From JBLMZW01 sp050259035 (GTDB lineage: Bacteria; Bacillota; Syntrophomonadia; Syntrophomonadales; DTU052), in NCBI GenBank assembly GCA_050259035.1, contig JBLMZW010000202.1:1-13806 (forward strand): DNA of 13,806 nt, in the 5' to 3' direction. Of this stretch, positions 5,815 through 13,336 are shown in pieces. The position numbers were made by a program, and so were the translations under genes. The notes beneath the pieces are model-generated. The model ran no database searches. It was given only the letters and a program-made list of their open reading frames with translations, and was not told the origin of the DNA. Each line of letters starts with the position of its first letter. The first letter of the stretch is position 1.

Positions 5815-7197
5815 TCAGTGATCCAATAAATGGTATTTTTTCATCTTTGCATATAATGAAGTACGGTGAATATCCAATAATTTTGCCGCTTGATTACGGT
5901 TCCATTTTGTAGCCCGGAGAGCCCTCAGTATCTCCTCTTTTTCCATATTATCTATGAAACTGCGTAAGCTGTGTTCCTTAATAGTTCCCGTATCCTGAAG
6001 AACCTGAAGTATTTCGTCAGGCAGATGGTTAATCCCGATAGGACCTGTCCGGGCATTTATGCATGCTCTTTCGATCGTATTCTTAAGTTCTCTGACATTG
6101 CCCGGCCAATTGTAACTATTAAATATTTGTTGAACTTTCTTTTCAATCCCTGGGACCGACATTCGCATCTCATAATTACTGTTATCCAAAAAGTACTGGC
6201 ATAGTAAGGGAATATCTTCAGATCTTTCTCTAAGGGCCGGAATACGCACCATAAAAAGGTTTAGACGGTAAAAGAGATCCTCGCGGAAAAGCTTACTTTC
6301 CACTAAATCACTGAGATCTGAGCTGGTGGCGCTTATAACTCTGACATCTACCAGGGCAATATCTGTCCCACCTACCCTCTCTATTTCCCCCTCCTGCAAT
6401 ACCCTTAATAATTTCGCCTGAACCTTGTATGGCAGTTCGTTCACTTCGTCCAGAAAAATAGTACCACCATGAGCTAGCTCGAATTTGCCAGGTTTACCTC
6501 CCTTTCTAGCTCCGGTGAAAGCCCCTTCATCATACCCGAATAACTCGGCTTCGCTGAGATGTTCAGGTATACTGGCACAGTTGACTCTTATAAATGGTCT
6601 ATCCCGTCGGGGACTATCCTGGTGTATTGCATGGGCAAATAATTCCTTACCGGTTCCGGTTTCTCCAACGATAAGTACAGGCACTTTAGTCTTGGCTACC
6701 TGTTGAGCCTGTGCCTTAACCGAGTTGATAGTGATGCTGTTCCCGACCACGGAGTCAAAAGAATATTTGGCACCTGAAAGTTTACGGATCTGGTTTTTAT
6801 AGTACTCCAGCTCCCGATCCAGGTTTTTAATCCGTTGAACAAAACCCTGGGCTTCATCCATATATCGGAAAACACTAACCGCTACAGCACCGATAATACG
6901 TCCATCCCAAAAAATTGGCATCCGTGAAACGAATACAGTCTCCCCGGATATTTCCCATATATCAGCGTATATTGGTTTTCCAGTTACTACAACTTCCATC
7001 ATACGGCTCTTCGGATATACGTCCAATACATGTTTCCCAATAACTTCGTTCTTGTTGAGGTCCGACAATTCGGCATACTTATCGGTAAGAATAACGATAT
7101 GGCCTTTTTCATCAACCATTATCGCACCCTCAAAACCGTTAAGAATGGTATCTATTGCGGATAAGAGTTCTGCTGGTAGATCATTCAACTTCAACAT
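5815..7197 (-). CDS. Sigma-54-dependent transcriptional activator (PAS-AAA+-Fis)
   Basis: Bacterial enhancer-binding protein that uses ATP hydrolysis to open sigma-54 RNA polymerase promoters. Domains in order: PAS sensor (about 10-110; GAIMVDEKGHIVILTDKY), a short coiled coil (115-140; RIKNLDRELEYYKNQIRKL), AAA+ module with Walker A GETGTGKE (178-185), the sigma-54 contact loop GAFTGA (225-230), Walker B GGTIFLDE (244-251), arginine-finger segment LFREDLFYRL (303-312) and WPGNVREL (364-371), and a Fis-type helix-turn-helix (about 420-455; NRNQAAKLLDIHRTSLYAKM). All key residues are intact in 460 residues. GGAGG stands 5 bases before the ATG. No receiver domain is present, so a ligand or redox cue through PAS is likely. 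The adjacent -24/-12 promoter makes the CoA-transferase the probable target. Confidence 0.95.
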   Translation of the reverse strand: MLKLNDLPAELLSAIDTILNGFEGAIMVDEKGHIVILTDKYAELSDLNKNEVIGKHVLDVYPKSRMMEVVVTGKPIYADIWEISGETVFVSRMPIFWDGRIIGAVAVSVFRYMDEAQGFVQRIKNLDRELEYYKNQIRKLSGAKYSFDSVVGNSITINSVKAQAQQVAKTKVPVLIVGETGTGKELFAHAIHQDSPRRDRPFIRVNCASIPEHLSEAELFGYDEGAFTGARKGGKPGKFELAHGGTIFLDEVNELPYKVQAKLLRVLQEGEIERVGGTDIALVDVRVISATSSDLSDLVESKLFREDLFYRLNLFMVRIPALRERSEDIPLLCQYFLDNSNYEMRMSVPGIEKKVQQIFNSYNWPGNVRELKNTIERACINARTGPIGINHLPDEILQVLQDTGTIKEHSLRSFIDNMEKEEILRALRATKWNRNQAAKLLDIHRTSLYAKMKKYHLLDH

Positions 7198-7408
7198 TCC
7201 CGCCTCCGGCCATTAATTAATAGATATCAGCCTGAAGAACCAAGAATCATATTTCTACAATTAATATAATACCAGAAAATAAGTGCATTATCTTGGCAAA
7301 TCGACATTCTGGCATTTTTCTGGCAAATTGCGTTGTCCTATTAAATCGGTTAAAATAAGGCGGTTAGGTTACTTTCACCATTTATTAACACCTGATTGGA
7401 GCCAACTC
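7198..7408. promoter_or_regulatory. Divergent promoter region between the activator and the acylation cassette
   Basis: Rightwards: TTGCGT (7328-7333), 17 bases, TAAAAT (7351-7356) is a plausible sigma-A promoter for the SGNH-MBOAT cassette. Leftwards: an extended -10 (TGGTATTAT, about 7268-7276) may serve the activator. Three TGGCAWWT copies (GGCA at 7295, 7311, 7322) lie between them; the last two also satisfy the GG-N10-GC spacing of a sigma-54 promoter (7310-7325), but the -12 half is poor. Confidence 0.45.
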
Positions 7409-8551
7409 ATGATTGAAAGTTTCAGAAGTTTATTAAAAATAAATTCGAGAGTAATTATCCTGGTCCTACTTCTGCTAGTTGTATTTGACCTTCTGCTAAG
7501 AGTCTTGATTCCCGAGTATATAAACCAGGACGTCCGTCGCCTGCCCGCCGACAATAACAACATAATTGGCCTTTGGAAGGATGAGCTGGCCCGGTGTAAT
7601 GATTATAAGGTTGTTTTCATCGGAGACTCAGTTGTATTTGGCGGGGGGGTTAGAGAAGAAAGCCAAACCCTTCCCAGTTATTTTTCCCAGTACTTGAAAA
7701 CGAATTACCCCGATAAAAATATCAAGGTATTTAACTTTAGCCAGGCCGGCTGTACACCGGCAGACACCTATCAGATATTAAGATACATCTCTGACGCCAG
7801 GCCAGACTTGGTGATTTATGACGGAAATTTAGGGTGGTTTGATAAACCCCGTATAATGGAACACCCTTATTTGATTCAACTCAATCCCGCATCAATGACC
7901 CCCCGGTTCCAAAGAATTCTAGGTATGCAACCCCCTTCGCAGGGAATGGAATCAACTGTCACCCGGTATATTTCGAACTTCTGGATGCTCTACCGAGCCC
8001 GGGTTTTTCTGGACTATTGGTGGCTTGGTCAGCCGCCTAAGGAAAAGATGAAACTGGTAGTCCAGTATGGCACCCCGAAGTATCTTCTACGTGGGGCTAA
8101 CGAGTGGACACCGGAGAAAACTGAATTGTATAAGAACTGGACCCAAAAAGACCTGGATTCTTTACGGGGGAAAAAAGTTAAACTGGGATATTTTAAAGTA
8201 AGTTCTCAAAACCCGCAGTGGATGATGTATGAGGAACTAATGCTATTAGCCGAAAAAGATAATATCCCCATGGTAATGTTTTTTCCGCCTCGTAATCGCG
8301 TTCTAATGACTAAATACAACCTTCTGGATGAACCCGGTTTTAACCATACCCAGCAGCAGATGGCGCAGTTGGCTGAAAAACATGGGGTAACGGTTCTAGA
8401 TTATACCTGGGATATTGACAGCAAGAATTTTGTTGATTCGCTTCACCTGGACGCCCGGGGCAACCGCGACCTGGCACGTTTATTATCAACCGATTTAGCA
8501 AGCAGAGGTCTACAAGAAAGAATATCAGGTCATTTAAGGAGTAATGATTAG
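7409..8551 (+). CDS. Membrane-anchored SGNH-fold protein, partner of the MBOAT acyltransferase
   Basis: Probable transfer or esterase component of an envelope-polymer O-acylation system (the role of AlgX/AlgJ in alginate or DltD in teichoic acid systems). From this start it has 380 residues: an N-terminal membrane helix (about 15-34, rich in Leu/Val/Ile) that anchors it with the rest outside, block I VVFIGDSVVFGG with nucleophile Ser74, a block II-like FNFSQAGC, block III-like YDGN (Asn140), and a C-terminal DSLH (Asp343, His346), giving a complete Ser-His-Asp set. The longer frame back to 7283 contains no membrane or family-like sequence and overlaps the promoter; GGAG lies 7-8 bases before the ATG at 7409. 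Its stop codon overlaps the next start by one base. Substrate polymer unknown. Confidence 0.8.
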   Translation: MIESFRSLLKINSRVIILVLLLLVVFDLLLRVLIPEYINQDVRRLPADNNNIIGLWKDELARCNDYKVVFIGDSVVFGGGVREESQTLPSYFSQYLKTNYPDKNIKVFNFSQAGCTPADTYQILRYISDARPDLVIYDGNLGWFDKPRIMEHPYLIQLNPASMTPRFQRILGMQPPSQGMESTVTRYISNFWMLYRARVFLDYWWLGQPPKEKMKLVVQYGTPKYLLRGANEWTPEKTELYKNWTQKDLDSLRGKKVKLGYFKVSSQNPQWMMYEELMLLAEKDNIPMVMFFPPRNRVLMTKYNLLDEPGFNHTQQQMAQLAEKHGVTVLDYTWDIDSKNFVDSLHLDARGNRDLARLLSTDLASRGLQERISGHLRSND

Positions 8552-9741
8552 TGTTCAGTACCTGGACTTTTATCGTTTTTACTATAGCGGTATGTTTGGC
8601 TTACTGGCTTTGTCCGCCTAGATTCAGAGCTTATATCCTCACCGCCGCCAGTTTCCTTTATTTTTTCTACTTCTATCGTGAAGCAACGATTTTCCTTTTG
8701 ATAGTGGCAGTGGCGGTATTTTTATGGGGGCTGGCGCTTAAAAACTCGATCAAGCTGCAAAAAGTCATTTTGACAACAGGCGTTGTTTTGCTGGTTGGTA
8801 TTCTGGGCTATTTTAAATATGCTGCTTTCGTCGCGGAGAATATTAACCGCATTTTGTCCCTTTTCCACCTGCATAGAATGACCAGTATTGAAGCCGCCAT
8901 TTTTATTCCTTTAGGAATTTCATACTTTACTTTTAAAATGATTCATTACTTAATCGATTTAAAAAAGGGTTCGATTCCCTCACACCGGGCTATTGACTTT
9001 TTTAACTACATTTTTTTCTTTCCCATTTTAACGGCTGGTCCAATTGAAAGATTTCAACCGTTTCTGAAACAAAGTAAGACCAACAATCAGTTTCATCTTG
9101 AGAATGTCTACATTGCCCTGCCTAGAATAGCCAGTGGTTTTTTTAAAAAGTTGGTCATTGCTGAGCCCCTGGCCCTTTTGGCAGCATATCTCCAACACCC
9201 TGACCTAACTATATGGCAGTATTGGGTTGCTTCTTTGGCTTTTACTCTGCAAATCTATTTTGATTTTTCCGGGTATTCAGATATCGCCATCGGTATTTCC
9301 CGTCTTTTCGGATATGAGATTATGGAGAACTTTAACTGGCCTTATTTATCGCGAAATGTTTCGGATTTCTGGAAAAGGTGGCATATGTCACTTACCGCAT
9401 GGTTTCGGGACTACTTATTTATTCCCCTGGGTGGAAGCCGTACAGCTTTTGGGATAATTATCCTTAATACTTTCATTGTTATGGCCGTTACTGGATTATG
9501 GCACGGAGCTGGATGGCATTTTGTTATGTGGGGATTGTACCACGCCTGTGGTTTAGTTGCTCTAAGACTTTATAGAAAGTATTTAAAAACTTCAGTTTCA
9601 AAGTGGATCAACCTAAAATCCCAATTGGTCGCAGGTTTTAATGTTTTAATAACGTTTTTATTTGTTAATATCGGTTGGGTTTTCTTTGCCTGTTCCGCCA
9701 CCCAAAGTCTTTACGTGGTAAGGCATATGGCGGGGTTATAA
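8551..9741 (+). CDS. MBOAT (AlgI/DltB-type) membrane O-acyltransferase
   Basis: Polytopic membrane protein that passes an acyl group from a cytoplasmic donor across the membrane to an exported polymer or its SGNH partner. Family marks: PLGISYFTFKMIHYLID (120-136), GPIERFQPFLKQ (163-174), FDFSGYSDIAIGISRLFGY (237-255), FWKRWHMSLTAWFRDYLFIPLGG (273-295) and VTGLWHGAGWHFVMWGLYH (313-331), with His318 the expected catalytic residue. The motif wording is AlgI-like, but 396 residues is the length of DltB; AlgI proteins commonly have about 80 more at the C-terminus. The GTG start overlaps the preceding TAG by one base, with AAGGAG 9 bases upstream. A 37-codon gene follows after 19 bases and may supply the missing piece. 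Confidence 0.92.
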   Translation: MFSTWTFIVFTIAVCLAYWLCPPRFRAYILTAASFLYFFYFYREATIFLLIVAVAVFLWGLALKNSIKLQKVILTTGVVLLVGILGYFKYAAFVAENINRILSLFHLHRMTSIEAAIFIPLGISYFTFKMIHYLIDLKKGSIPSHRAIDFFNYIFFFPILTAGPIERFQPFLKQSKTNNQFHLENVYIALPRIASGFFKKLVIAEPLALLAAYLQHPDLTIWQYWVASLAFTLQIYFDFSGYSDIAIGISRLFGYEIMENFNWPYLSRNVSDFWKRWHMSLTAWFRDYLFIPLGGSRTAFGIIILNTFIVMAVTGLWHGAGWHFVMWGLYHACGLVALRLYRKYLKTSVSKWINLKSQLVAGFNVLITFLFVNIGWVFFACSATQSLYVVRHMAGL

Positions 9742-9760
9742 TGAGAACGGAGGTTATTTT

Positions 9761-9874
9761 ATGAAACATTTTTTTCGGGACTTTGTTAAAGCCCTGTTAT
9801 GGTTTTTAATTATCGTAGCTATTGTTTTATCAGCGACCAGCGGCTATCAGGAATTTATTTATCAAAACTTTTAG
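9761..9874 (+). CDS. DltX-like single-pass microprotein of the MBOAT cassette
   Basis: A 37-residue protein with a strong ribosome binding site (GGAGGT, 7 bases before the ATG). It begins MKHFFRDFVKALLW, has one hydrophobic helix (about residues 9-24, FVKALLWFLIIVAIVL), and ends EFIYQNF. Both architecture and ending match DltX, the roughly 50-residue partner of DltB whose C-terminal FIYxxF motif is conserved; in the Dlt pathway the tyrosine of that motif has been proposed to carry the acyl group between MBOAT and SGNH partner. The equivalent here is Tyr34. It follows the MBOAT gene by 19 bases and precedes the cassette's terminator. Family assignment rests on the C-terminal motif, size, topology and gene position; it is shorter than typical DltX, and no dltA or dltC gene is in the window, so D-alanine need not be the group transferred. 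Confidence 0.75.
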   Translation: MKHFFRDFVKALLWFLIIVAIVLSATSGYQEFIYQNF

Positions 9875-9924
9875 TTGCCTTCGCTTTTTGTTAAGGCTAT
9901 GTTATTCATATGTTCCGGGTTTCA

Positions 9925-9952
9925 ACGTCTCATAATTCTATGAGACGTTTTT
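9925..9952 (+). terminator. Terminator of the acylation cassette
   Basis: Perfect 10-bp stem ACGTCTCATA-ATTC-TATGAGACGT ending in TTTTT. Situated 50 bases past the DltX-like gene; it separates the cassette from the methyltransferase. Confidence 0.92.
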
Positions 9953-9998
9953 CCATTTGAGCCATCCTGGATAAAATATCGGAATGGGAGAATGGGCC

Positions 9999-10856
9999 AT
10001 GAAAATTATCAGGGATAACAGAATTGATATTGATCTAATTGGAATGTGTGTTTCCGGGCCCAAAATATTTACTAAGAGTACCGATCGATTTTGGGATGAT
10101 GAACATATATCGGAGCAGATGTTGAAGCTGCATTTGGACCCTAATGTGGAAGCTGCCAGTAGAACTAAAGAGACAATTGAAGCAGAAACAGACTTCATAA
10201 TCAAACTAACAGATATGGACTCCGAAAAATCTGTCCTTGATTTGGGTTGCGGTCCCGGGCTTTATGTTCGGGAGTTTGCCAAGACGGGAGCGCGGGTTAC
10301 GGGCGTAGATTTTTCTGACCGATCAGTTAATTATGCTACTCAGTATGTCGGTTCAGAATATGCAAACACCAGGTTTGTAAAAATGAATTACCTCGATCTC
10401 AATTTTCAAAAATCCTTCGATATTGCCACGCTGATTTATTATGACTTTTGTGCTTTGAATACCGATGAGCAACATCATTTGTTGGCAAATGTATACGATG
10501 CATTAAACGATAATGGAATTTTTGTTTTTGATGTAATAACTGAAACTTGGGTTAACCCACTGTTGTCGGGGATATCCGTTGCGAGCGGAGGATTTTGGAG
10601 TCCTAAACCTTATATCGAGATTGTACAGATATTTACATACGATGAACCCAGAACCGAGGGGATACAGTACACAATAATCGGTGAGGATGGTACAACGAGA
10701 GTTTTTCGACTCTACCACCGTCTTTTTAGCCTGGATGAAATCACCCATGTGCTTGACACCCATGGATTCAAAGTTGAAAAAGTATATAGAAATTTAAAGG
10801 GTGATTCTTTAGACAAGGGATCTGAAACATTTGGTATTGTGGCCCGAAAAGTTTAA
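9999..10856 (+). CDS. Class I SAM-dependent methyltransferase
   Basis: Rossmann-fold methyltransferase of unknown substrate, 285 residues. Motif I VLDLGCGPGLY (79-89) binds S-adenosylmethionine; VTGVDFS (100-106) ends with the acidic ribose-binding residue on the next strand; a later strand IFVFDVITE and a C-terminal block HRLFSLDEITHVLDTHGFKVEKVY are typical of small-molecule methyltransferases. An ATG five codons earlier (9984) has only CGGA upstream, whereas the ATG at 9999 has GGGAG at 8 bases, so the latter is preferred. It follows the acylation cassette's terminator and has no clear promoter of its own beyond a TAAAAT at 9971. Nothing nearby indicates its substrate; a link to the envelope polymer is possible but unsupported. 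Confidence 0.85.
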   Translation: MKIIRDNRIDIDLIGMCVSGPKIFTKSTDRFWDDEHISEQMLKLHLDPNVEAASRTKETIEAETDFIIKLTDMDSEKSVLDLGCGPGLYVREFAKTGARVTGVDFSDRSVNYATQYVGSEYANTRFVKMNYLDLNFQKSFDIATLIYYDFCALNTDEQHHLLANVYDALNDNGIFVFDVITETWVNPLLSGISVASGGFWSPKPYIEIVQIFTYDEPRTEGIQYTIIGEDGTTRVFRLYHRLFSLDEITHVLDTHGFKVEKVYRNLKGDSLDKGSETFGIVARKV

Positions 10857-11322
10857 TTAACTTAATAACAGAACGTAAGCCCGTCTTATTTGTTGCAGTT
10901 GGTAGAATTGCCTATTTTGCCCTTGATAACCAGTCAATATTTATTCTATACTAAATTATTGGAATATTGTTACTATTTACGGGATGTCTTCTACTTTGAT
11001 GAGTCCGACCAGAGGAGGTGGGGTTTTACAGTATGATAGGCGCCCCGGGGAACATTTTTATTCCTGCGGCAACTTCCTATCGATAATAAGGTATTGGATG
11101 TTTTTATAGAATAATTGTTGTTCTTCTACATAATCACACTTCATAGCCATTTGATTCACTTATCGCTTCTTCCATCCGAATGCCTGGCAATATTTCCGTT
11201 GAGCCCAGTTAAAGTTTTCAATAGCTCGATTCAGTTTATAACTGGTTTAGGGGTATATTGCGTCCATAATCTTAGGCCTCAAGTTGGTATTTAAATATTT
11301 AAAGAAAGAGGGTTGAGCGTAC
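10857..11322 (+). other. Long gene-poor leader upstream of the acyl-CoA dehydrogenase
   Basis: No confident gene or known RNA. It holds the promoter candidate above, an isolated strong ribosome-binding-like AGGAGGTGGGG (11013-11023), two short unassigned frames (plus 10984-11109, 41 codons; minus 11160-11246, 28 codons without start), and a perfect 14-bp AT palindrome TTTAAATATTTAAA (11290-11303) 19 bases before the ATG that could be an operator. Coding remnants or an unrecognised structured leader are both possible. Confidence 0.4.
10923..10952 (+). promoter_or_regulatory. Candidate sigma-A promoter for the acyl-CoA dehydrogenase
   Basis: TTGATA, 18 bases, TATACT. If used, the transcript has a leader of about 360 bases before the acyl-CoA dehydrogenase ATG. 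Confidence 0.5.
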
Positions 11323-13155
11323 ATGTCCTCAAATTTTGCTTTTGATACCCGGGATATTAAATTCATTCTGAAAGAATGGCTTCCTACTGACGAGATTTTC
11401 GAATATGACAAGTATAAGGGATATTATTCCCGTGAAGACCTGGATATGAGCATTGACCAGATTTATAGGATTTGTGCCGATATGATCGCCCCCACAAATG
11501 AAGACGGCGAAAAAAACCCGGTGCGGTTTGAGAATGGCAAAGTCATCCTCCCTCCAACCTTTCCCAAGCTCTACAAATATATTCAGGAAAATGGCTGGGC
11601 AACTGCCAATGTGGACGAAGAAGCTGAAGGCACAATCCCTGAGGTTATACAAGGGTTAGTATCTGAGATGTTAACAGCAGCCAATCCAGCTTTCGTTCCC
11701 TATCTCGGGTTAACCAGTGGTGCCGCCCGCCTTATCCAATCTTATGGGCAGCAAGAGGACAAGGAGAAGTTCCTTCCCAAAATGCGTGAGGGCACCTGGT
11801 CGGGGACCATGTGTTTGACCGAACCTACAGCCGGATCGGACGTTGGCGATATACTATCCCGAGCTTATCCCACTGACGTCCCCCGCATTTATAAAATTAA
11901 GGGCAACAAAATTTTTATTACCGGCGGAGACGGGGATCATGTGGAAAACCTTATCCACCTCTATTTGGCGCGTATCGAAGGGTCAAAGCCCGGAACCAAG
12001 GGTATCTCCCTGTTTATAGTCCCCAAGTTCTGGGTAAACGACGATGGGAGCATGGAGCCGAACGACGTGGAATGCACCGGTGTCGAGCACAAATTGGGGC
12101 TTAAAGGTTCAGCTACTGCCGCTCTGGCCTTTGGAGACAACAATAATTGTCGGGGAATCCTTCTAGGGTCATACAATGCTGAAACCGGCGAAGGTCAGGG
12201 GATGGCTCAAATGTTCCAGATGATGAACGAAGAGCGCATGGGTGTCGGATGTATGACCAACGGGGTTACGGCCAATGCCTATTGGAACGCAGTGAAATAC
12301 GCAAAAGAGCGGGTTCAGGGACGCCCCTTAACTGATATGAGGGGGAAACGAGTTTTTCTGATTGAACATGAGGACATCAAGCGTATGCTTCTGCACAACA
12401 AAGCTATCACTGAGGCCTGTCGTGCGCTTAATGCCAGAACATACTATTACATTGACGTAAGACACCTCGACCCCGACCCGGCCAAACGCGAATGGGCCGA
12501 CAATCGAATTGAATGTATGGTTCCCATGTGTAAGGCTTATGCCAGCGATGAAGCATGGTCATTAATTTGTGATTCGATTCAGGTCCACGGGGGCTACGGC
12601 TATTGCGAAGATTACCCCGTTGCCCAAGCAGCGAGGGATGTAAAGATAAATTCGATCTGGGAAGGCACTAATTTCATACAATCCCTGGACTTAATAGGGC
12701 GTAAATGGACAGCAAAGGGCGGTCAGTTATTTGCCGAGGTACTAAAAGATATCGAAGATTTTATTAACGAGAAGAAAGACTCGGCTGCCGGTCTGGAAAA
12801 GGAATTCGCTAACCTGGAAAAAGCCCTGGGAGCTTACCGGGAAATCCAGGGGGCAATCCTTACATTCTTTACTGAAGGCAAAATTAACATGATGCCAGTA
12901 TACTCCCGGCGTATTCTGACAGCCACAGCGCAGTTGTTTGCTGGTTGGTTGCTGCTTGACCAGGCTCTCCTGGCTCAGAAACGTGCCGCCGAACTGGGTG
13001 AAAGCCATTTCGATTATTCTTTCTATAAGGGGAAGGTCCTTTCAGCCAGATACTACCTGCGTAATGTAGTACCCAATGTGTGGTGGACTCTGGAAGTGGT
13101 TAAAGAAGCAGACACCTCGGTTCTGGAAGCTGACAGTCTGACATTTGATCACTAA
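11323..13155 (+). CDS. Large acyl-CoA dehydrogenase (beta-oxidation, C-terminally extended type)
   Basis: FAD enzyme that makes the 2,3-double bond of an acyl-CoA and passes electrons to electron-transfer flavoprotein. The 610-residue chain is the long type: an N-terminal extension (1-55), the usual three-part core, and a C-terminal helical domain (about 470-600) absent from the 380-residue enzymes. Seen: MCLTEPTAGSD (163-173) and KGNKIFITGG (193-202) for flavin/substrate contacts, LGLKGSATAALAF (258-270), NEERMGVG (302-309), QVHGGYGYCEDYPVAQAARD (420-439) and SIWEGTNFIQ (444-453), where Glu447 is the expected catalytic base. GAGGG lies about 10 bases before the ATG. Monocistronic, with its own terminator. 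In a neighbourhood with a butyryl-CoA-type CoA-transferase a short-chain substrate is plausible; specificity is not readable from the sequence. Confidence 0.95.
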   Translation: MSSNFAFDTRDIKFILKEWLPTDEIFEYDKYKGYYSREDLDMSIDQIYRICADMIAPTNEDGEKNPVRFENGKVILPPTFPKLYKYIQENGWATANVDEEAEGTIPEVIQGLVSEMLTAANPAFVPYLGLTSGAARLIQSYGQQEDKEKFLPKMREGTWSGTMCLTEPTAGSDVGDILSRAYPTDVPRIYKIKGNKIFITGGDGDHVENLIHLYLARIEGSKPGTKGISLFIVPKFWVNDDGSMEPNDVECTGVEHKLGLKGSATAALAFGDNNNCRGILLGSYNAETGEGQGMAQMFQMMNEERMGVGCMTNGVTANAYWNAVKYAKERVQGRPLTDMRGKRVFLIEHEDIKRMLLHNKAITEACRALNARTYYYIDVRHLDPDPAKREWADNRIECMVPMCKAYASDEAWSLICDSIQVHGGYGYCEDYPVAQAARDVKINSIWEGTNFIQSLDLIGRKWTAKGGQLFAEVLKDIEDFINEKKDSAAGLEKEFANLEKALGAYREIQGAILTFFTEGKINMMPVYSRRILTATAQLFAGWLLLDQALLAQKRAAELGESHFDYSFYKGKVLSARYYLRNVVPNVWWTLEVVKEADTSVLEADSLTFDH

Positions 13156-13179
13156 AAATAACCGCGGTTCTAAAGATTT

Positions 13180-13226
13180 ACATGGGTCCTTACTCGGGTA
13201 ATTATTACCCATCTCAGTACCCATGT
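13180..13226. repeat. Nested inverted repeat after the acyl-CoA dehydrogenase gene
   Basis: Outer perfect 8-bp arms ACATGGGT and ACCCATGT (13180-13187, 13219-13226) enclose an inner 6-bp hairpin GGGTAA-TTA-TTACCC (13196-13210), with unpaired 8-base strands between. A further hairpin GGTTGTC...GACAACC follows (13239-13258). None has a T run; the true terminator is the next stem. Confidence 0.55.
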
Positions 13227-13272
13227 CAGGTTCCATAGGGTTGTCCAGTCCGACAACCTTCTTTAAAACCTT

Positions 13273-13315
13273 AGAGATGATGGGGAAAATAAAAAATTCC
13301 TCATCATCTCTTTTT
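13273..13315 (+). terminator. Terminator of the acyl-CoA dehydrogenase gene
   Basis: A 15-bp stem (AGAGATGATGGGGAA with TTCCTCATCATCTCT, one G-U pair), 9-base loop, then TTTTT on the plus strand. The minus strand has no T run after the stem, so it serves the plus-strand gene. Confidence 0.92.
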
Positions 13316-13336
13316 AATTTGCATAATGTGGGCTTT

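Noticed and set aside
7283..7408. N-terminal extension of the SGNH protein (ATG at 7283)
   Set aside because: The extra 42 residues cover the promoter, have no good ribosome binding site and separate the membrane anchor from the N-terminus; the ATG at 7409 has GGAG at normal distance.
8551..9741. MBOAT gene as a truncated AlgI pseudogene
   Set aside because: Although shorter than AlgI, all catalytic motifs are present, the length equals DltB, and the following small gene has its own strong ribosome binding site, so an intact short-form enzyme is more likely.
10995..11023. Hammerhead-ribozyme-like TTTGATGAGTCC
   Set aside because: The CUGAUGA-like core is not followed by a paired stem and GAAA, so the conserved core cannot be formed.
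10984..11109. 41-codon plus-strand frame in the acyl-CoA dehydrogenase leader
   Set aside because: Weak ribosome binding site (ACGGG), no membrane helix or recognisable motif, and the strong purine run lies inside rather than before it.
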